Source: Paeniglutamicibacter quisquiliarum (lineage in GTDB: Bacteria; Actinomycetota; Actinomycetes; Actinomycetales; Micrococcaceae). From it: a stretch of 64,000 bases of DNA. The DNA is taken from contig NZ_JAHRED010000007.1 of NCBI RefSeq assembly GCF_019084045.1, positions 62,001 through 126,000 of the forward strand. Reading direction: 5' to 3'. A program made the translations under genes and the position numbers. The first letter of the stretch is position 1; every line of letters starts with the position of its first letter. Under the pieces are notes generated by a model. The model saw only the letters and a list, made by a program, of their open reading frames with translations, ran no database searches and had not been told where the DNA came from. Shown in pieces: positions 17,488 through 26,895 of the stretch.

Positions 17488-18462
17488 CTAGTTGGCGTCG
17501 ACCGCGTCCGAGATGATGTCGATGCGCCAGCCGGTGAGCTTGGCGGCCAGGCGGGCGTTCTGCCCTTCCTTGCCGATGGCCAGCGAGAGCTGGTAGTCAG
17601 GGACCACGACGCGGGCCGAGCGGGTCGACTCATCCGTGATGGTCACCGAGACGACCTTCGACGGGGACAGTGCCGAGGCGATGAACTTCGCCGGGTCCTC
17701 GTTGAAGTCGACGATGTCGATCTTCTCGTCGTTCAGCTCGGTCATGACGGCGCGCACGCGCGAACCCATTTCACCGATGCAGGCACCCTTGGCGTTGACG
17801 CCCGGGATGTTGCCCTGCACGGCGATCTTGGTGCGGTGGCCGGCTTCGCGGGCCAGGGCGATGATTTCCACGGCGCCGTCGGCGATCTCCGGGACCTCGA
17901 GCTCGAAGAGCCGGCGGACCAGGTTCGGGTGCGAACGCGACAGGGTCACTGCCGGGCCCTTGGGGCCGCGGTTCACGTCCACCACGTAGCAGCGGATGCG
18001 GTTGCCGTGGGTGTACTTCTCGCCCGGCACCTGCTCCGGTGGCGGCAGCAGGGCCTCCACGGTTCCCAGGTTCACCTGGACCATGATCGGGTTGTTGCCC
18101 TGCTGGATCTGTCCGGAGACGATCTCGCCGATCTTGTTCTTGAACTCGCCCACGACGTTGTCGTCCTCGGCGTCGCGCAGGCGCTGCAGGATGATCTGGC
18201 GTGCGGTGGAGGCGGCGATGCGGCCGAACCCGGTGGGGGTGTCGTCGAACTCGCCGACCACGGTGCCGTCTTCCTCGGTCTCGGTGGCGAAGATCGTCAC
18301 GTGGCCGTTGCGGCGGTCGACCTCGGCGCGTGCCTGCGGCATCGCACCCGGGGACTTCTGGTAGGCAATGAGCAGGGCCTGCTCAATGGTGGGGATCAGC
18401 ACCTCGAGAGGAATTTCCCGCTCTTTTTCGAGCATGCGCAGCGCGCTCATATCAATGTCCAA
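17488..18462 (-). CDS. nusA: Transcription termination/antitermination factor NusA
   Basis: Binds RNA polymerase and nascent RNA, affecting pausing, termination and rRNA antitermination. 324 aa, the short actinobacterial form lacking C-terminal AR repeats. The N-terminal domain starts [17 protein letters not shown]; an S1 domain ([19 protein letters not shown]) and two KH domains follow ([34 protein letters not shown]). The start is probably the TTG at 18462, with GGAGG at good distance inside the end of rimP; this gives the conserved family N-terminus and one base between the genes. Confidence 0.95.
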   Translation of the reverse strand: MDIDMSALRMLEKEREIPLEVLIPTIEQALLIAYQKSPGAMPQARAEVDRRNGHVTIFATETEEDGTVVGEFDDTPTGFGRIAASTARQIILQRLRDAEDDNVVGEFKNKIGEIVSGQIQQGNNPIMVQVNLGTVEALLPPPEQVPGEKYTHGNRIRCYVVDVNRGPKGPAVTLSRSHPNLVRRLFELEVPEIADGAVEIIALAREAGHRTKIAVQGNIPGVNAKGACIGEMGSRVRAVMTELNDEKIDIVDFNEDPAKFIASALSPSKVVSVTITDESTRSARVVVPDYQLSLAIGKEGQNARLAAKLTGWRIDIISDAVDAN

Positions 18463-18463
18463 C

Positions 18464-19042
18464 TCAGGCCTCCACGTTTTCGTCGTCTTCGTCGTCAAGT
18501 TCTAGTTCAGTCAGGTCCGCGCTCTCGGCACGGGAGAACTCCACCTCGACGTTGCCGCGGCGGATGGATCCAAATTCAATGCTGCGGGGTTCGCCGACCT
18601 TGGGCTTCATGCCCTTCTTCACCGCGATCTCCGGCACGATGGTGATTCCCGCGTCGTCGACCTCCATCAGGCGGCCGAGTAGGTTGTCCTCGCCGATCAC
18701 GTTGACCTTGACCATGCGCCCGACGTTGCGGCGCCAGTGGCGCGGCAGGGTCAGCGGGCGGGAGGTTCCGGGCGAGGAAACCTCAAGCTCATAGGGGTCA
18801 GAGGTGTCGTGCGGGTCCTTGTCCAGGGCCTCGGAAATCGAGCGGGAGACCTCGGCGACCTGGTCGAGCAGGATTCCCTCGGTGCCCTCGGTAGCGTCGA
18901 CCACCACGTGCACGATGCGCTGGTCCCCGACACGGCGGACCTCGACTTCTTCAAGCACCAGCTGGTGGGAGGCGACGGTGGGCTCCAGTAGTTCGGTGAG
19001 GCGGGCCGCCTCGAGCTGGATGTCTGCCGGCTTGCCGGTCAT
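18464..19042 (-). CDS. rimP: Ribosome maturation factor RimP
   Basis: Needed for efficient 30S subunit maturation. 192 aa from an ATG behind GGGAGG. The alpha/beta N-domain ([24 protein letters not shown]) and SRSISEALD helix precede the conserved [14 protein letters not shown] segment; the Sm-like C-domain ([22 protein letters not shown]) follows, ending in an acidic tail ([10 protein letters not shown]). It heads the operon, with a TAGGAT -10-like hexamer about 32 bases upstream. Confidence 0.95.
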   Translation of the reverse strand: MTGKPADIQLEAARLTELLEPTVASHQLVLEEVEVRRVGDQRIVHVVVDATEGTEGILLDQVAEVSRSISEALDKDPHDTSDPYELEVSSPGTSRPLTLPRHWRRNVGRMVKVNVIGEDNLLGRLMEVDDAGITIVPEIAVKKGMKPKVGEPRSIEFGSIRRGNVEVEFSRAESADLTELELDDEDDENVEA

Positions 19043-19073
19043 GAAAGTCCTCCCACATTATTCGATGTTGTGA

Positions 19074-19079
19074 ATCCTA
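19074..19079 (-). promoter_or_regulatory. Possible -10 box of rimP-nusA operon
   Basis: The minus strand reads TAGGAT, a common actinobacterial -10 hexamer, 32 bases before the rimP start. No clear -35 partner is seen. Confidence 0.3.
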
Positions 19080-19160
19080 GGGTAGCGACTTTTGGTGCCA
19101 TCCGTCTGCCCGATCCTTCGCGGGCCACCCCCTGCCCCGGTCCATGGGATGATCAAGGTG

Positions 19161-20378
19161 ATGGATCAGCACCCCCAGGACCCCAGTGATCGTGTTTCCC
19201 CCCGCCCCCGCCGCAGCGGCGCCAGGCGCGCCCTGCTGGCGTTGGCGGCGGCTCTTGCCGTGGCCGCCGGGACCCTGGGCACAGCTGTCTACCTGAACCG
19301 CGAATCCCCTACATGGCAGGGAATCCTGGGCACCGAACCGGTGCTCCGGGAAGCCCCTGACCCGGCCGCCGAACTGCCGGTCCTGCTCGATGCACTGAAC
19401 CTCATGATCGAGGGCCCGGGCGCCTCCGGCGGTGCCCCATTGGCCGTCGCGCTGCAGGGCAGCGGCACCATGCTGTCGGAGCATGTCGATTTACTCACAC
19501 CCCGAATCCCGGAGGCCCCGACGGCCTCCGAGACCTCCGCCGGACCCTCCGCGGCCACCCCGCCGACCCCGGCCGAGTTTTCCCTGCGCCTGGCCCAGAC
19601 CGGCAGCGCCCTGCTGACACAGTCTCTCGGCGCCCCCGGGCAGGAGGCCCGCAGGCTCTCCGGGGCCGGCCTGGAGCTGTTGTTACAGGCCCGCACCGTG
19701 CTCTCCGCCTCCGGGGCAACGCAGGCGGAGATCGACGCCCTGCCGGCGCCCCGCGGCACCGGTGAGCAGGCGCCGGCAACCGCGTCCGGCTCGGCTCAGG
19801 AATCCGCGGCCGAATCCACTCCCGCCGCCGGCGGGGCCACCACCAGCCCGGCCGTGCTGGCCCAGATGCCCGCGTTCACCGTCTCCGGCTGCCCCTCCCC
19901 CGCACCCACGCAAAGCGAGGCGGCGGATTCGGGCCGGCTGCTGGCCGGCGTTGCAGATGCCGCCTACCGGATGGGCTACGCCTACGACGTCGCCGGGGCA
20001 CGGACCAGCGCCGGGCTGCGCACCGCCGCCTGGAACAGGTCCGCGATGCTGGTGGACTTCGCGAAGGCCGTGGAAAGCCAGTTTGCTGCCGAACTCGGCT
20101 GCGCTCCCCTGCGGCAGCCCGCCTACCAGCTCCCGGCCGACGCCATCGAAAACCCGATGGACGCGGCACGCAGCGGAGAGGCGCAGCTGGCACTGCTGTT
20201 GCGCGACGCCGCGGCGACCCAGGAAGCAGAAGCACGCGCATACCTCCTGGACGCCGCCTGGGCCCAGGCGCTCCACGCCCGCCAGGTCACCGGGGTTGCC
20301 CCTGACTTCACCCAGGTGGAGGGCGCTGCAGCGGTGACGGGCGCGGCAACCGAATCCCCCGTGTCTTCCGGACCCTAG
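19161..20378 (+). CDS. DUF4439 (ferritin-like) domain protein
   Basis: Protein of about 405 aa. A positively charged N-terminus (RPRRSGARRALLALAAALAVAAGTLGTAVYL) is a signal anchor, so the rest is probably extracytoplasmic. A Pro/Ala/Ser-rich middle (residues about 130-270) leads to a C-terminal ferritin-like DUF4439 helical bundle: YRMGYAYDVAGARTSAGLRTAAW, RSAMLVDFAKAVES, then PMDAARSGEAQLALLLRD. DUF4439 has no known activity. Starts at 19149 and 19161 are both possible; I chose MDQH, with AAGG just upstream. It is divergent from rimP, a neighbourhood common in Micrococcaceae. Confidence 0.75.
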   Translation: MDQHPQDPSDRVSPRPRRSGARRALLALAAALAVAAGTLGTAVYLNRESPTWQGILGTEPVLREAPDPAAELPVLLDALNLMIEGPGASGGAPLAVALQGSGTMLSEHVDLLTPRIPEAPTASETSAGPSAATPPTPAEFSLRLAQTGSALLTQSLGAPGQEARRLSGAGLELLLQARTVLSASGATQAEIDALPAPRGTGEQAPATASGSAQESAAESTPAAGGATTSPAVLAQMPAFTVSGCPSPAPTQSEAADSGRLLAGVADAAYRMGYAYDVAGARTSAGLRTAAWNRSAMLVDFAKAVESQFAAELGCAPLRQPAYQLPADAIENPMDAARSGEAQLALLLRDAAATQEAEARAYLLDAAWAQALHARQVTGVAPDFTQVEGAAAVTGAATESPVSSGP

Positions 20379-20455
20379 CGGCAAGAGCCTCCTTGGCCAG
20401 GCCTTGCGGGGACCTTCCGGCTTCCCGGCTCGGCCCCCGGCAAGCCGCGCCGCCG

Positions 20456-20471
20456 CGTGAGGCGTGTCACG
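20456..20471. promoter_or_regulatory. CRP/GlxR-like site upstream of ggt
   Basis: CGTGAGGCGTGTCACG is a perfect 5+5 palindrome fitting GTGA-N6-TCAC, the core of CRP/GlxR sites. It lies 69 bases before the ggt start, just upstream of a TTGACG that may be part of the promoter. Confidence 0.5.
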
Positions 20472-20539
20472 ACCTTGGTTTTGACGCCCGGGTCTTAGGT
20501 TGGCAGTGTCCCACTCGCACCGCCACCAAGGAGATCCCT

Positions 20540-22363
20540 GTGTCACGCAGATTCATTCATGCCTCGGCCTGCGCCGCCGCACTCACCCTCGTCGCCGGGG
20601 CGGTCACCGCCGCCCCGGCCGCCGCAGAACCGCGGCAAACCGAAAAACAGGCCACCGCCACCGGCACCGGCGGGGCCGTGAGCACCGTCGATGCCGAGGC
20701 CTCGGCGGCCGCCATGGCAGTGCTGCGCAAGGGCGGCAACGCGGTGGACGCCGCCGTCGCCGCGGCAGCAACCCTCGGCGTCACCGAGCCCTACAGCGCC
20801 GGCATCGGCGGGGGCGGCTACTTCGTCTACTACGACGCCGCCTCCGGAAAGGTCAGCACCCTTGACGGACGGGAAACCGCACCGGCGGCCATGCCGCACG
20901 ACGCGTTCATCGATCCCGCCACCGGGAACCCCTATCCCTTCACCCCCGAGCTGGTGACCAGCGGCGTCTCGGTGGGAGTGCCCGGCACCGCGGCGACCTG
21001 GCAGCAGGCGCTGGAGAACTGGGGGTCGCTCAGCCTCGGCCAGGCCCTGCAGCCGGCCATCAAGGCCGCCACCCGCGGCTTCGTGGTGGACGAGACCTTC
21101 CGCGAACAGACGCTGGACAACCAGGAGCGCTTTGCCGCGTTCGACTCCACCGCCGAGCTCTTCCTCCCCGGGGGCGATGCCCCGAAGGTGGGCAGCATCC
21201 TGAAGAACCCGGAGCTGGCCCAGACCTACCGGATGCTGGCCCGCGACGGGGTCGAGGCCTTCTACCACGGGGCGCTGGCGCAGGATATTGCGAACGCCGT
21301 CCAGGCCCCGCCCGTCTCCGAGGACACCGAGCTCCCGGTGCCGGTCGGCCACCTTTCCACCCAGGACCTCGCCGACTACGAGGTTCTCAACCAGGCACCC
21401 ACCAAGGTGGACTATCGCGGGCTGGAGGTCTACGGCATGGCTCCCTCCAGCAGCGGCGGCACCACCGTCGGCGAGGCACTGAACATCCTGGGCAACTACG
21501 ACCTCTCCGCCATGGAGGGCCCGGGCGCGATGCACCACTACCTCGAGGCCAGCGCGCTGTCCTTCGCCGACCGGGGAAAGTACGTGGGCGACCCGGCGTT
21601 CGTGGACGTGCCCACCGGCAGCCTGACCGATGCCCTGTTCGGCGCCGAGCGCGCCTGCGCGCTGGATCCCGGGCAGGCCGCCAACAAGCCCGTGGCCCCC
21701 GGCGACGTCGCGGACTACGACGGGCTGTGCCCGGCGACCACCGCCGCCCCGGCGGAGGAGACTGACACCGAGAACTACTCCACGACCCACCTGTCCGTGG
21801 CAGATGCGCAGGGCAACGTGGTCTCCTACACGCTGACCATCGAGCAGACCGGCGGTTCGGGCATCGTCGTCCCGGGACGCGGCTTCCTGCTGAACAACGA
21901 GCTGACCGACTTCTCCACCGTGTACAACCCGACCGACCCTAACCGGATCGATCCGGGCAAGCGTCCGCGCTCTTCGATGTCCCCGACCATCGTGCTCTCC
22001 GAAGGCAAGCCGTTGCTGGCCCTGGGCTCCCCGGGCGGATCGACCATCATCACCACGGTGCTGCAGACCCTGGTCAACCGCGTGGATCTGGGCATGAGCC
22101 TGCCCGAGGCGATTGCCGCACCGCGCGCCTCCCAGCGCAACACGGCCAAGGTCACGGCGGAACCGGAATTCATCGAGTCCCAGGCACCGGCGCTTCGGGC
22201 CCTCGGCCATGAATTCGTGCCTGCCGGCGATTCATTCACCCCGCAGGCGGAAATCGGCGCGCTCGAGGCCATCGAGTTCGCACCCGACGGAACGATGACC
22301 GCGGCGGCCGAACCGACGCGCCGCGGCGGCGGCTCGGCCATGGTGCTCAAGCCGACGCGCTAA
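20540..22363 (+). CDS. ggt: Gamma-glutamyltransferase (secreted)
   Basis: Splits gamma-glutamyl bonds of glutathione and related peptides, transferring the gamma-glutamyl group to water or amino acids. 607 aa with a signal peptide (SRRFIHASACAAALTLVAG, cleavage near AAAEP). The precursor cleaves itself before the catalytic threonine, here T415 in STTHLSVAD; NAVDAAVAAAATLGVTEPYSAGIGGGG marks the large-subunit core and LGSPGGSTIITTV the oxyanion region of the small subunit. The GTG start follows AAGGAG. It is exported, so probably scavenges external gamma-glutamyl peptides for nitrogen; a CRP-like site upstream agrees with nutritional control. Confidence 0.95.
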   Translation: MSRRFIHASACAAALTLVAGAVTAAPAAAEPRQTEKQATATGTGGAVSTVDAEASAAAMAVLRKGGNAVDAAVAAAATLGVTEPYSAGIGGGGYFVYYDAASGKVSTLDGRETAPAAMPHDAFIDPATGNPYPFTPELVTSGVSVGVPGTAATWQQALENWGSLSLGQALQPAIKAATRGFVVDETFREQTLDNQERFAAFDSTAELFLPGGDAPKVGSILKNPELAQTYRMLARDGVEAFYHGALAQDIANAVQAPPVSEDTELPVPVGHLSTQDLADYEVLNQAPTKVDYRGLEVYGMAPSSSGGTTVGEALNILGNYDLSAMEGPGAMHHYLEASALSFADRGKYVGDPAFVDVPTGSLTDALFGAERACALDPGQAANKPVAPGDVADYDGLCPATTAAPAEETDTENYSTTHLSVADAQGNVVSYTLTIEQTGGSGIVVPGRGFLLNNELTDFSTVYNPTDPNRIDPGKRPRSSMSPTIVLSEGKPLLALGSPGGSTIITTVLQTLVNRVDLGMSLPEAIAAPRASQRNTAKVTAEPEFIESQAPALRALGHEFVPAGDSFTPQAEIGALEAIEFAPDGTMTAAAEPTRRGGGSAMVLKPTR

Positions 22364-22390
22364 CGGCGGCAAGGCCCCCACATCGAGGAA

Positions 22391-22440
22391 CGGCTCCCCG
22401 AGAACCGAACCGGTACGCCGGTTGGGTGATCGGGGAGCCG
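22391..22440 (+). terminator. Hairpin after ggt
   Basis: CGGCTCCCCGA (22391-22401) pairs with TCGGGGAGCCG (22430-22440), with a smaller inner AACCG/CGGTT stem. It begins 27 bases after the ggt stop; no T-run. Confidence 0.55.
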
Positions 22441-22576
22441 CACCTATTTGTGGGTGGTTTCCGGCCCTCGGAATTACGCCCCGCTGGCATTAGAGACAAG
22501 AAGTCCCCCTCTCCGGTTTTTGCTGCGCCCATTGCCAACCTGGCGGCACGTTCACAAGGGGCGACATTAGCGGCTA

Positions 22577-22600
22577 TGTGATCAGACCTCCCTGATCACA
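22577..22600. promoter_or_regulatory. 9-bp inverted repeat TGTGATCAG-N6-CTGATCACA
   Basis: A perfect inverted repeat in an AT-rich, gene-free stretch (22441-22899). It is about 300 bases before the Ltp-repeat gene. The symmetry and six-base spacer fit a dimeric regulator site (GntR- or CRP-like). The rest of the gap holds A/T tracts but no gene I can support. Confidence 0.45.
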
Positions 22601-22899
22601 GATAGTGGCCTGTTCAACTGCCGTCGGGTGACGAAGGAGGCCGACGTGCCGCTTCATTAACGCGCTTCATGACGGTTTGATGCATCATATTGGCAGGCGA
22701 AAATAAAAAGGTTTCCGTGGGTCAATATAAATAGTGCCAGGTCCTTCACGAATTCATCGAAAGTCGAGAAATGAAATCTTCCAAAAAGTGATTTTTTGCC
22801 TAAACGGACTATAAACCGTCTGTGCTTGGGGCTAGCATCTGGCTATGAGCCACTGGTGTTTGGGAGGGGCTCGGATTCGCATCATCACTAGGGGGAATT

Positions 22900-23862
22900 A
22901 TGTCTGTTCGTTTCAATCCGCCACCACTCTGGATCCAGCACCTGCCTGCGGATTTCCAGCCCGCACCCTCATGGATCCCGGACACCGCGTGGGGTGCACC
23001 TCCGGCAGGCTGGCCCATGTGGGTGGATGGTCTCAATGGCCAACCCGCGGCGCCGCCGGAAGAGTTCTCCGCCAATCCGTACCTGTACATGGCGTTGATG
23101 CCCGGGGAGCCGGCCTTCAGTGCCGCCGGGGCCCATGCCCCAAGTTCGATCGGAACGGATGGCAGGCCGGGCGTCTCCGGTTTTTCGGCGCCCGAAAACA
23201 ATGGACCCAAGAAGCCCCTGGGCAGGGGAAAGAAGATCGGAATCGGAGTCGCAGGCCTCGTTGTCCTCGCGATCATCATTGGTTCCTGTGGCGGCAGCGA
23301 CGAGCAGCCCTCGTCAGCCCCCGCCGCCACGGACGCCCCAACAGCTTCCCCCAGTTCCCCGACCGCTGTCGCGCCCGTGGTGTCTTCGGCAGACGCTGCG
23401 GCCAGTGCGAAGGCCGAGGCCGCGGCTGAAGCAAGTGCCAAGGCAGAAGCCGATGCCAAGGCAAAGACGGAAGCCGAAGCAGAGGCCAGCGAGAAGGCGA
23501 AGACTGAGGCTGAAGCGGAAGCCAAAGCCAAGGAGGAAGCCGCTGCCAGCGCCAAGGCAGAGGCAGAAGCGGGGACCTTGAGCCAACAAAATGCCCTTCG
23601 ATCGGCCGAGAACTACCTCGACTTCTCGGCCTTCTCGCGCAGCGGGCTGATCAACCAATTGGAGTTCGAGGACTTCTCGACCAAGGACGCCACCTGGGCG
23701 GTTGACCGTGTGGCCGTCGACTGGAATGAACAAGCCGTCAAGTCCGCCGAACAGTATCTCGACTACTCGTCCTTCTCACGCAAAGGCCTGATTGACCAGC
23801 TGGTGTTTGAGGGTTACACCAAGAAGCAGGCGGAGTACGGCGTGGGCAAGACCGGTCTCTAG
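22900..23862 (+). CDS. Ltp-repeat surface protein
   Basis: Protein of 320 aa starting after a strong AGGGGGA. The first 105 residues are Pro/Trp-rich and would be cytosolic (PPPLWIQHLPADFQPAPSW, PPAGWPMWVDG). One membrane helix (KKIGIGVAGLVVLAIIIGSCGG, around 107-128) is followed by an Ser/Ala/Pro segment, an Ala/Glu/Lys coiled-coil-like repeat (about 155-223), and two copies of the Ltp domain (pfam07553): ALRSAENYLDFSAFSRSGLI and AVKSAEQYLDYSSFSRKGLI, each about 45 residues. In Streptococcus phage TP-J34 the Ltp lipoprotein blocks DNA injection of other phages; actinobacterial members are mostly untested. The cysteine after the helix is not in a standard N-terminal lipobox. Confidence 0.85.
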   Translation: MSVRFNPPPLWIQHLPADFQPAPSWIPDTAWGAPPAGWPMWVDGLNGQPAAPPEEFSANPYLYMALMPGEPAFSAAGAHAPSSIGTDGRPGVSGFSAPENNGPKKPLGRGKKIGIGVAGLVVLAIIIGSCGGSDEQPSSAPAATDAPTASPSSPTAVAPVVSSADAAASAKAEAAAEASAKAEADAKAKTEAEAEASEKAKTEAEAEAKAKEEAAASAKAEAEAGTLSQQNALRSAENYLDFSAFSRSGLINQLEFEDFSTKDATWAVDRVAVDWNEQAVKSAEQYLDYSSFSRKGLIDQLVFEGYTKKQAEYGVGKTGL

Positions 23863-23960
23863 GACTCCGCCTGGCCGTGTGCTTTCAAGTCTTCTCGATG
23901 GCACACGGATGTGGCCCGACTCCGAGGGCGCTGCATTCACCAGCAGCGCGGGCTTCGCCC

Positions 23961-23995
23961 GGAACCTGCCGCACCGTTACCGGTGCGACAGGTTC
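23961..23995. terminator. Bidirectional terminator hairpin
   Basis: GGAACCTG (23961-23968) and CGCACCG pair with CGGTGCG and CAGGTTCC (23988-23995), with one unpaired base in each arm. It lies between the convergent Ltp and TauE/SafE genes. Confidence 0.65.
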
Positions 23996-24037
23996 CGCGC
24001 TGTGGTCCAACTCGAGACCAAGCCTCGCGAGAGTCGG

Positions 24038-24853
24038 TTACGCAGCCGGGAACAGTACGTCGTAGCCGAGTTTGAGGATCAGCGCGCCGACGACCGAGAG
24101 GAACACGATCCGGATGAACTTGCTGCCCTTGGACACCGCCATGCGCGCACCCAGGTAGCCGCCGGCCATGTTCGCCGCGCCCAGGACCAGGCCGATCCCC
24201 CACAGCAGGTGCCCGGTGGGCAGGAAGAATGCCAGGGCGCCGAGGTTGGTGGCCATGTTCACGATCTTGGCCTTGGCGCTGGCAGCCAGGAAGTTGTAGC
24301 CCATGAAGGCGACCATCGCGATGATCAGGAACGAGCCGGTGCCCGGGCCGATCAGCCCGTCGTAGCCGCCGATGACCAGCCCGATCACCGCCGCCACCGC
24401 GTGGTGGCGGGACCCGGTGTGGCGCAGGTTGGTCAGCTCCCCGGCCGTGGGCCGAAAGAGCGTGAACAGGCCCACCGCAACCAGCGCGGCAATGATGACC
24501 GGCTTGATGACCTCCTCGGGCAGCAGTGTGGCAAGGATCGCGCCGCCGAAGGATCCGGCCAGCGCGACCATGGCCATCGGGATGGCCGTCCTCAGGTCCG
24601 GGTGGGCGCGGCGATAGTAGGTCACCGCAGAAGTGGTGGTCCCGAAGACCGAGCCCAGCTTGTTGGTGGCAAGCGCCTGCACCGGGGAGATCCCCGGCAC
24701 CAGCAGCAGGGCGGGGAGCTGGAGCAGTCCCCCGCCGCCGACCACCGCGTCGACCCAGCCGGCGGCGAAGCCCGCGAGCACGATCAGCGCGAGGGTTCCG
24801 GCCTGCATGCCCTGCAGGCCGGAACCCTCAAGCAGCCCCGCCGCCTCGATCAT
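24038..24853 (-). CDS. TauE/SafE family membrane transporter
   Basis: Integral membrane protein of 271 aa with about eight helices, of the TauE/SafE (sulfite/sulfonate exporter) family. Signatures are GFAAGWVDAVVGGGGLLQLPALLL and the partner repeat VIGLVIGGYDGLIGPGTGSFLIIA, the two inverted halves of the fold; LATNKLGSVFGTTTSAVTY is a further family segment. Substrate cannot be read from sequence. The ATG is two bases after the proS stop, so it is co-transcribed with proS, although no functional link is obvious. Confidence 0.88.
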   Translation of the reverse strand: MIEAAGLLEGSGLQGMQAGTLALIVLAGFAAGWVDAVVGGGGLLQLPALLLVPGISPVQALATNKLGSVFGTTTSAVTYYRRAHPDLRTAIPMAMVALAGSFGGAILATLLPEEVIKPVIIAALVAVGLFTLFRPTAGELTNLRHTGSRHHAVAAVIGLVIGGYDGLIGPGTGSFLIIAMVAFMGYNFLAASAKAKIVNMATNLGALAFFLPTGHLLWGIGLVLGAANMAGGYLGARMAVSKGSKFIRIVFLSVVGALILKLGYDVLFPAA

Positions 24854-24855
24854 GC

Positions 24856-26655
24856 CTAGCCCTTGGCGAGTGCGATCAGCTGGGCGACGACCTCGTCGAC
24901 GGCCACGTCTGTGCGCTCGCCCGTGGCGCGGTCCTTGACCTCGACCACTCCATCGGCCAGGCCGCGGCCGATGACCACGATGGTCGGCACGCCGATGAGC
25001 TCCGCGTCGGAGAACTTCACGCCGGCGGAGACCTTGGGCCGGTCGTCGTAGATGACCTCGACGCCGGCTGCATGCAGCTCGTCGGCGATCTTCTGCGCGG
25101 CCTCGAAGAGCTCGGCCTGCTTGCCGGTGACCACCAGGTGCACGTCGGCCGGGGCGACGTTGCGCGGCCAGACCAGGCCGTTCTCGTCGTGGTTGGCCTC
25201 GGCCAGGGCGGCGACGGCGCGGGTGACGCCCACGCCGTAGGAGCCCATGGTGACGACCTTGAGCTTGCCGTTCTGGTCAAGCACCTTCAGGTCCAGCGCC
25301 TCGGCGTATTTGCGGCCGAGCTGGAAGATGTGGCCCATCTCGATGCCGCGGGCGGTTTCCAGCGGGCCGGATCCGTCCGGTGCCGGGTCCCCGGCGAGCA
25401 CCTCGACGCACTCGATGGTGCCGTCCCAGGCGAAGTCGCGCCCGGCGACCAGGCCGAAGACGTGCTTGCCGTCTTCGTTGGCGCCGGTGACCCAGCTGGT
25501 GCCGGGCACCACGCGCGGGTCGACCAGGTAGAGGATCTTGCTGGCGCCCTCGAGGCCCAGGACAGCCGTCTCGGTGCCCAGGGCCGGGCCGATGTAGCCC
25601 TTGATGAGCGTCGGGTGCTTTTTCAGGTCATCCTCGGTCGCGGCCTCGAGGCCGACCTCGCCGCCGGTTTCCAGGTGCGCGGAGATGTTGGCCTCGACGC
25701 GCTTGAGGTCGACGTTGCGGTCCCCGGGCAGGCCGATGGCCACCAGCTGGCGTTCGCCGGTGGGCAGCGTGGCGGCCAGCACGACGTTTTTCAGGGTGTC
25801 GGCAGCACTCCAGGCGCCGTTGGCGCGCGGGGCGACCTCGTTGGCGCAGGCCACCAGGGTCTCGATGGTGGGGGTGTTCGGGGTGTCAAGCACCTCGAAG
25901 GCCGGGGCATCGGTGTAGTCGATGTCCTCGGGCACCACGGTGGTCACTGCCTCCACGTTGGCGTAGTAGCCGCCCGGGGAGCGCACGAAGGTGTCCTCGC
26001 CGACCTCGGTCGGGTGCAGGAACTCCTCGGACTTCGAGCCTCCCATGGCGCCGGCGGTCGCGAAGACCGGCAGGATCTCCAGGCCCAGGCGCGCGAAGAT
26101 CTTCAGGTAGGCGGCGCGGTGCGCCTGGTAGGCCTCTTCCAGGCCCTCGTCGTCGATGTTGAAGGAGTAGGAGTCCTTCATGATGAATTCGCGCCCGCGC
26201 AGCAGGCCCGCGCGGGGGCGGGCCTCGTCGCGGTACTTGTTCTGGATCTGGTACAGGTAGGCCGGCAGGTCCTTGTAGGAGTTGTACAGGTCCTTGACCA
26301 GGAGGGTGAACATCTCCTCGTGGGTCGGGGCCAGCAGGTAGTCGGCGCCCTTGCGGTCCTTGAGGCGGAAGAGCCCGTCGCCGTATTCGGTCCAGCGGCC
26401 CGTGGTTTCGTACGGTTCGCGCGGCAGCAGGGCCGGGAAGTGGACTTCCTGGGCGCCGATGGCGTTCATTTCCTCGCGGATGATGGCCTCCACCTTGCCC
26501 AGGACGCGCAGGCCCAGCGGCAGCCAGGTGTAGATCCCGGGCGCGGCGCGGCGGATGTACCCGGCGCGGACCATCAGCTTGTGGCTGGCGACCTCGGCGT
26601 CGACCGGATCTTCGCGCAGCGTGCGCAGGAACAGGGTGGAGAGCTTTAGGACCAC
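24856..26655 (-). CDS. proS: Prolyl-tRNA synthetase
   Basis: Charges tRNA-Pro; bacterial-type ProRS of 599 aa with the editing (INS/YbaK) insertion. Class II motifs: motif 1 around [19 protein letters not shown], motif 2 at [24 protein letters not shown], motif 3 at [23 protein letters not shown]. The editing domain occupies roughly residues 230-400, and the anticodon-binding domain ([22 protein letters not shown]) ends the protein. The start is the GTG giving [16 protein letters not shown]; the in-frame extension to 26769 is not family-like. No T-box leader is visible upstream. Confidence 0.97.
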   Translation of the reverse strand: MVLKLSTLFLRTLREDPVDAEVASHKLMVRAGYIRRAAPGIYTWLPLGLRVLGKVEAIIREEMNAIGAQEVHFPALLPREPYETTGRWTEYGDGLFRLKDRKGADYLLAPTHEEMFTLLVKDLYNSYKDLPAYLYQIQNKYRDEARPRAGLLRGREFIMKDSYSFNIDDEGLEEAYQAHRAAYLKIFARLGLEILPVFATAGAMGGSKSEEFLHPTEVGEDTFVRSPGGYYANVEAVTTVVPEDIDYTDAPAFEVLDTPNTPTIETLVACANEVAPRANGAWSAADTLKNVVLAATLPTGERQLVAIGLPGDRNVDLKRVEANISAHLETGGEVGLEAATEDDLKKHPTLIKGYIGPALGTETAVLGLEGASKILYLVDPRVVPGTSWVTGANEDGKHVFGLVAGRDFAWDGTIECVEVLAGDPAPDGSGPLETARGIEMGHIFQLGRKYAEALDLKVLDQNGKLKVVTMGSYGVGVTRAVAALAEANHDENGLVWPRNVAPADVHLVVTGKQAELFEAAQKIADELHAAGVEVIYDDRPKVSAGVKFSDAELIGVPTIVVIGRGLADGVVEVKDRATGERTDVAVDEVVAQLIALAKG

Positions 26656-26833
26656 GCTAACTTTCCATTTCCGCGGCCTTTTTCCAGGCCACAACATAGT
26701 GGTGGGGTGCAAATCTTTGGTGCCGCGGCTTCCGTCCGCGGGGGTCCGCGGCGGGGCATGGCGCCGCAAGGCACTTGTCCCATCCTACTTTGCCGACCCG
26801 GCGCCCCTTGGCATCGGGCGGCGACATGGCACC

Positions 26834-26869
26834 GGCCGGCAGGCACCCGAGGATGAGTGCCTGCCGGCC
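26834..26869 (-). terminator. Terminator after lipoprotein gene
   Basis: GGCCGGCAGGCAC (26834-26846) pairs perfectly with GTGCCTGCCGGCC (26857-26869). It lies 27 bases beyond the stop of the lipoprotein gene ending at 26896. Confidence 0.65.
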
Positions 26870-26895
26870 GTCGGCACGCCGGGTGGGCCCGGTGG

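Noticed and set aside
23394-23570. Ala/Glu/Lys repeat region as CRISPR-like or tandem DNA repeat
   Set aside because: The repetition is at amino-acid level with irregular codons; there are no constant-length DNA repeats and spacers.
26656-26895. Possible T-box leader before proS
   Set aside because: No T-box sequence or specifier-loop-like structure could be found; such leaders are also unusual for proS in this group.
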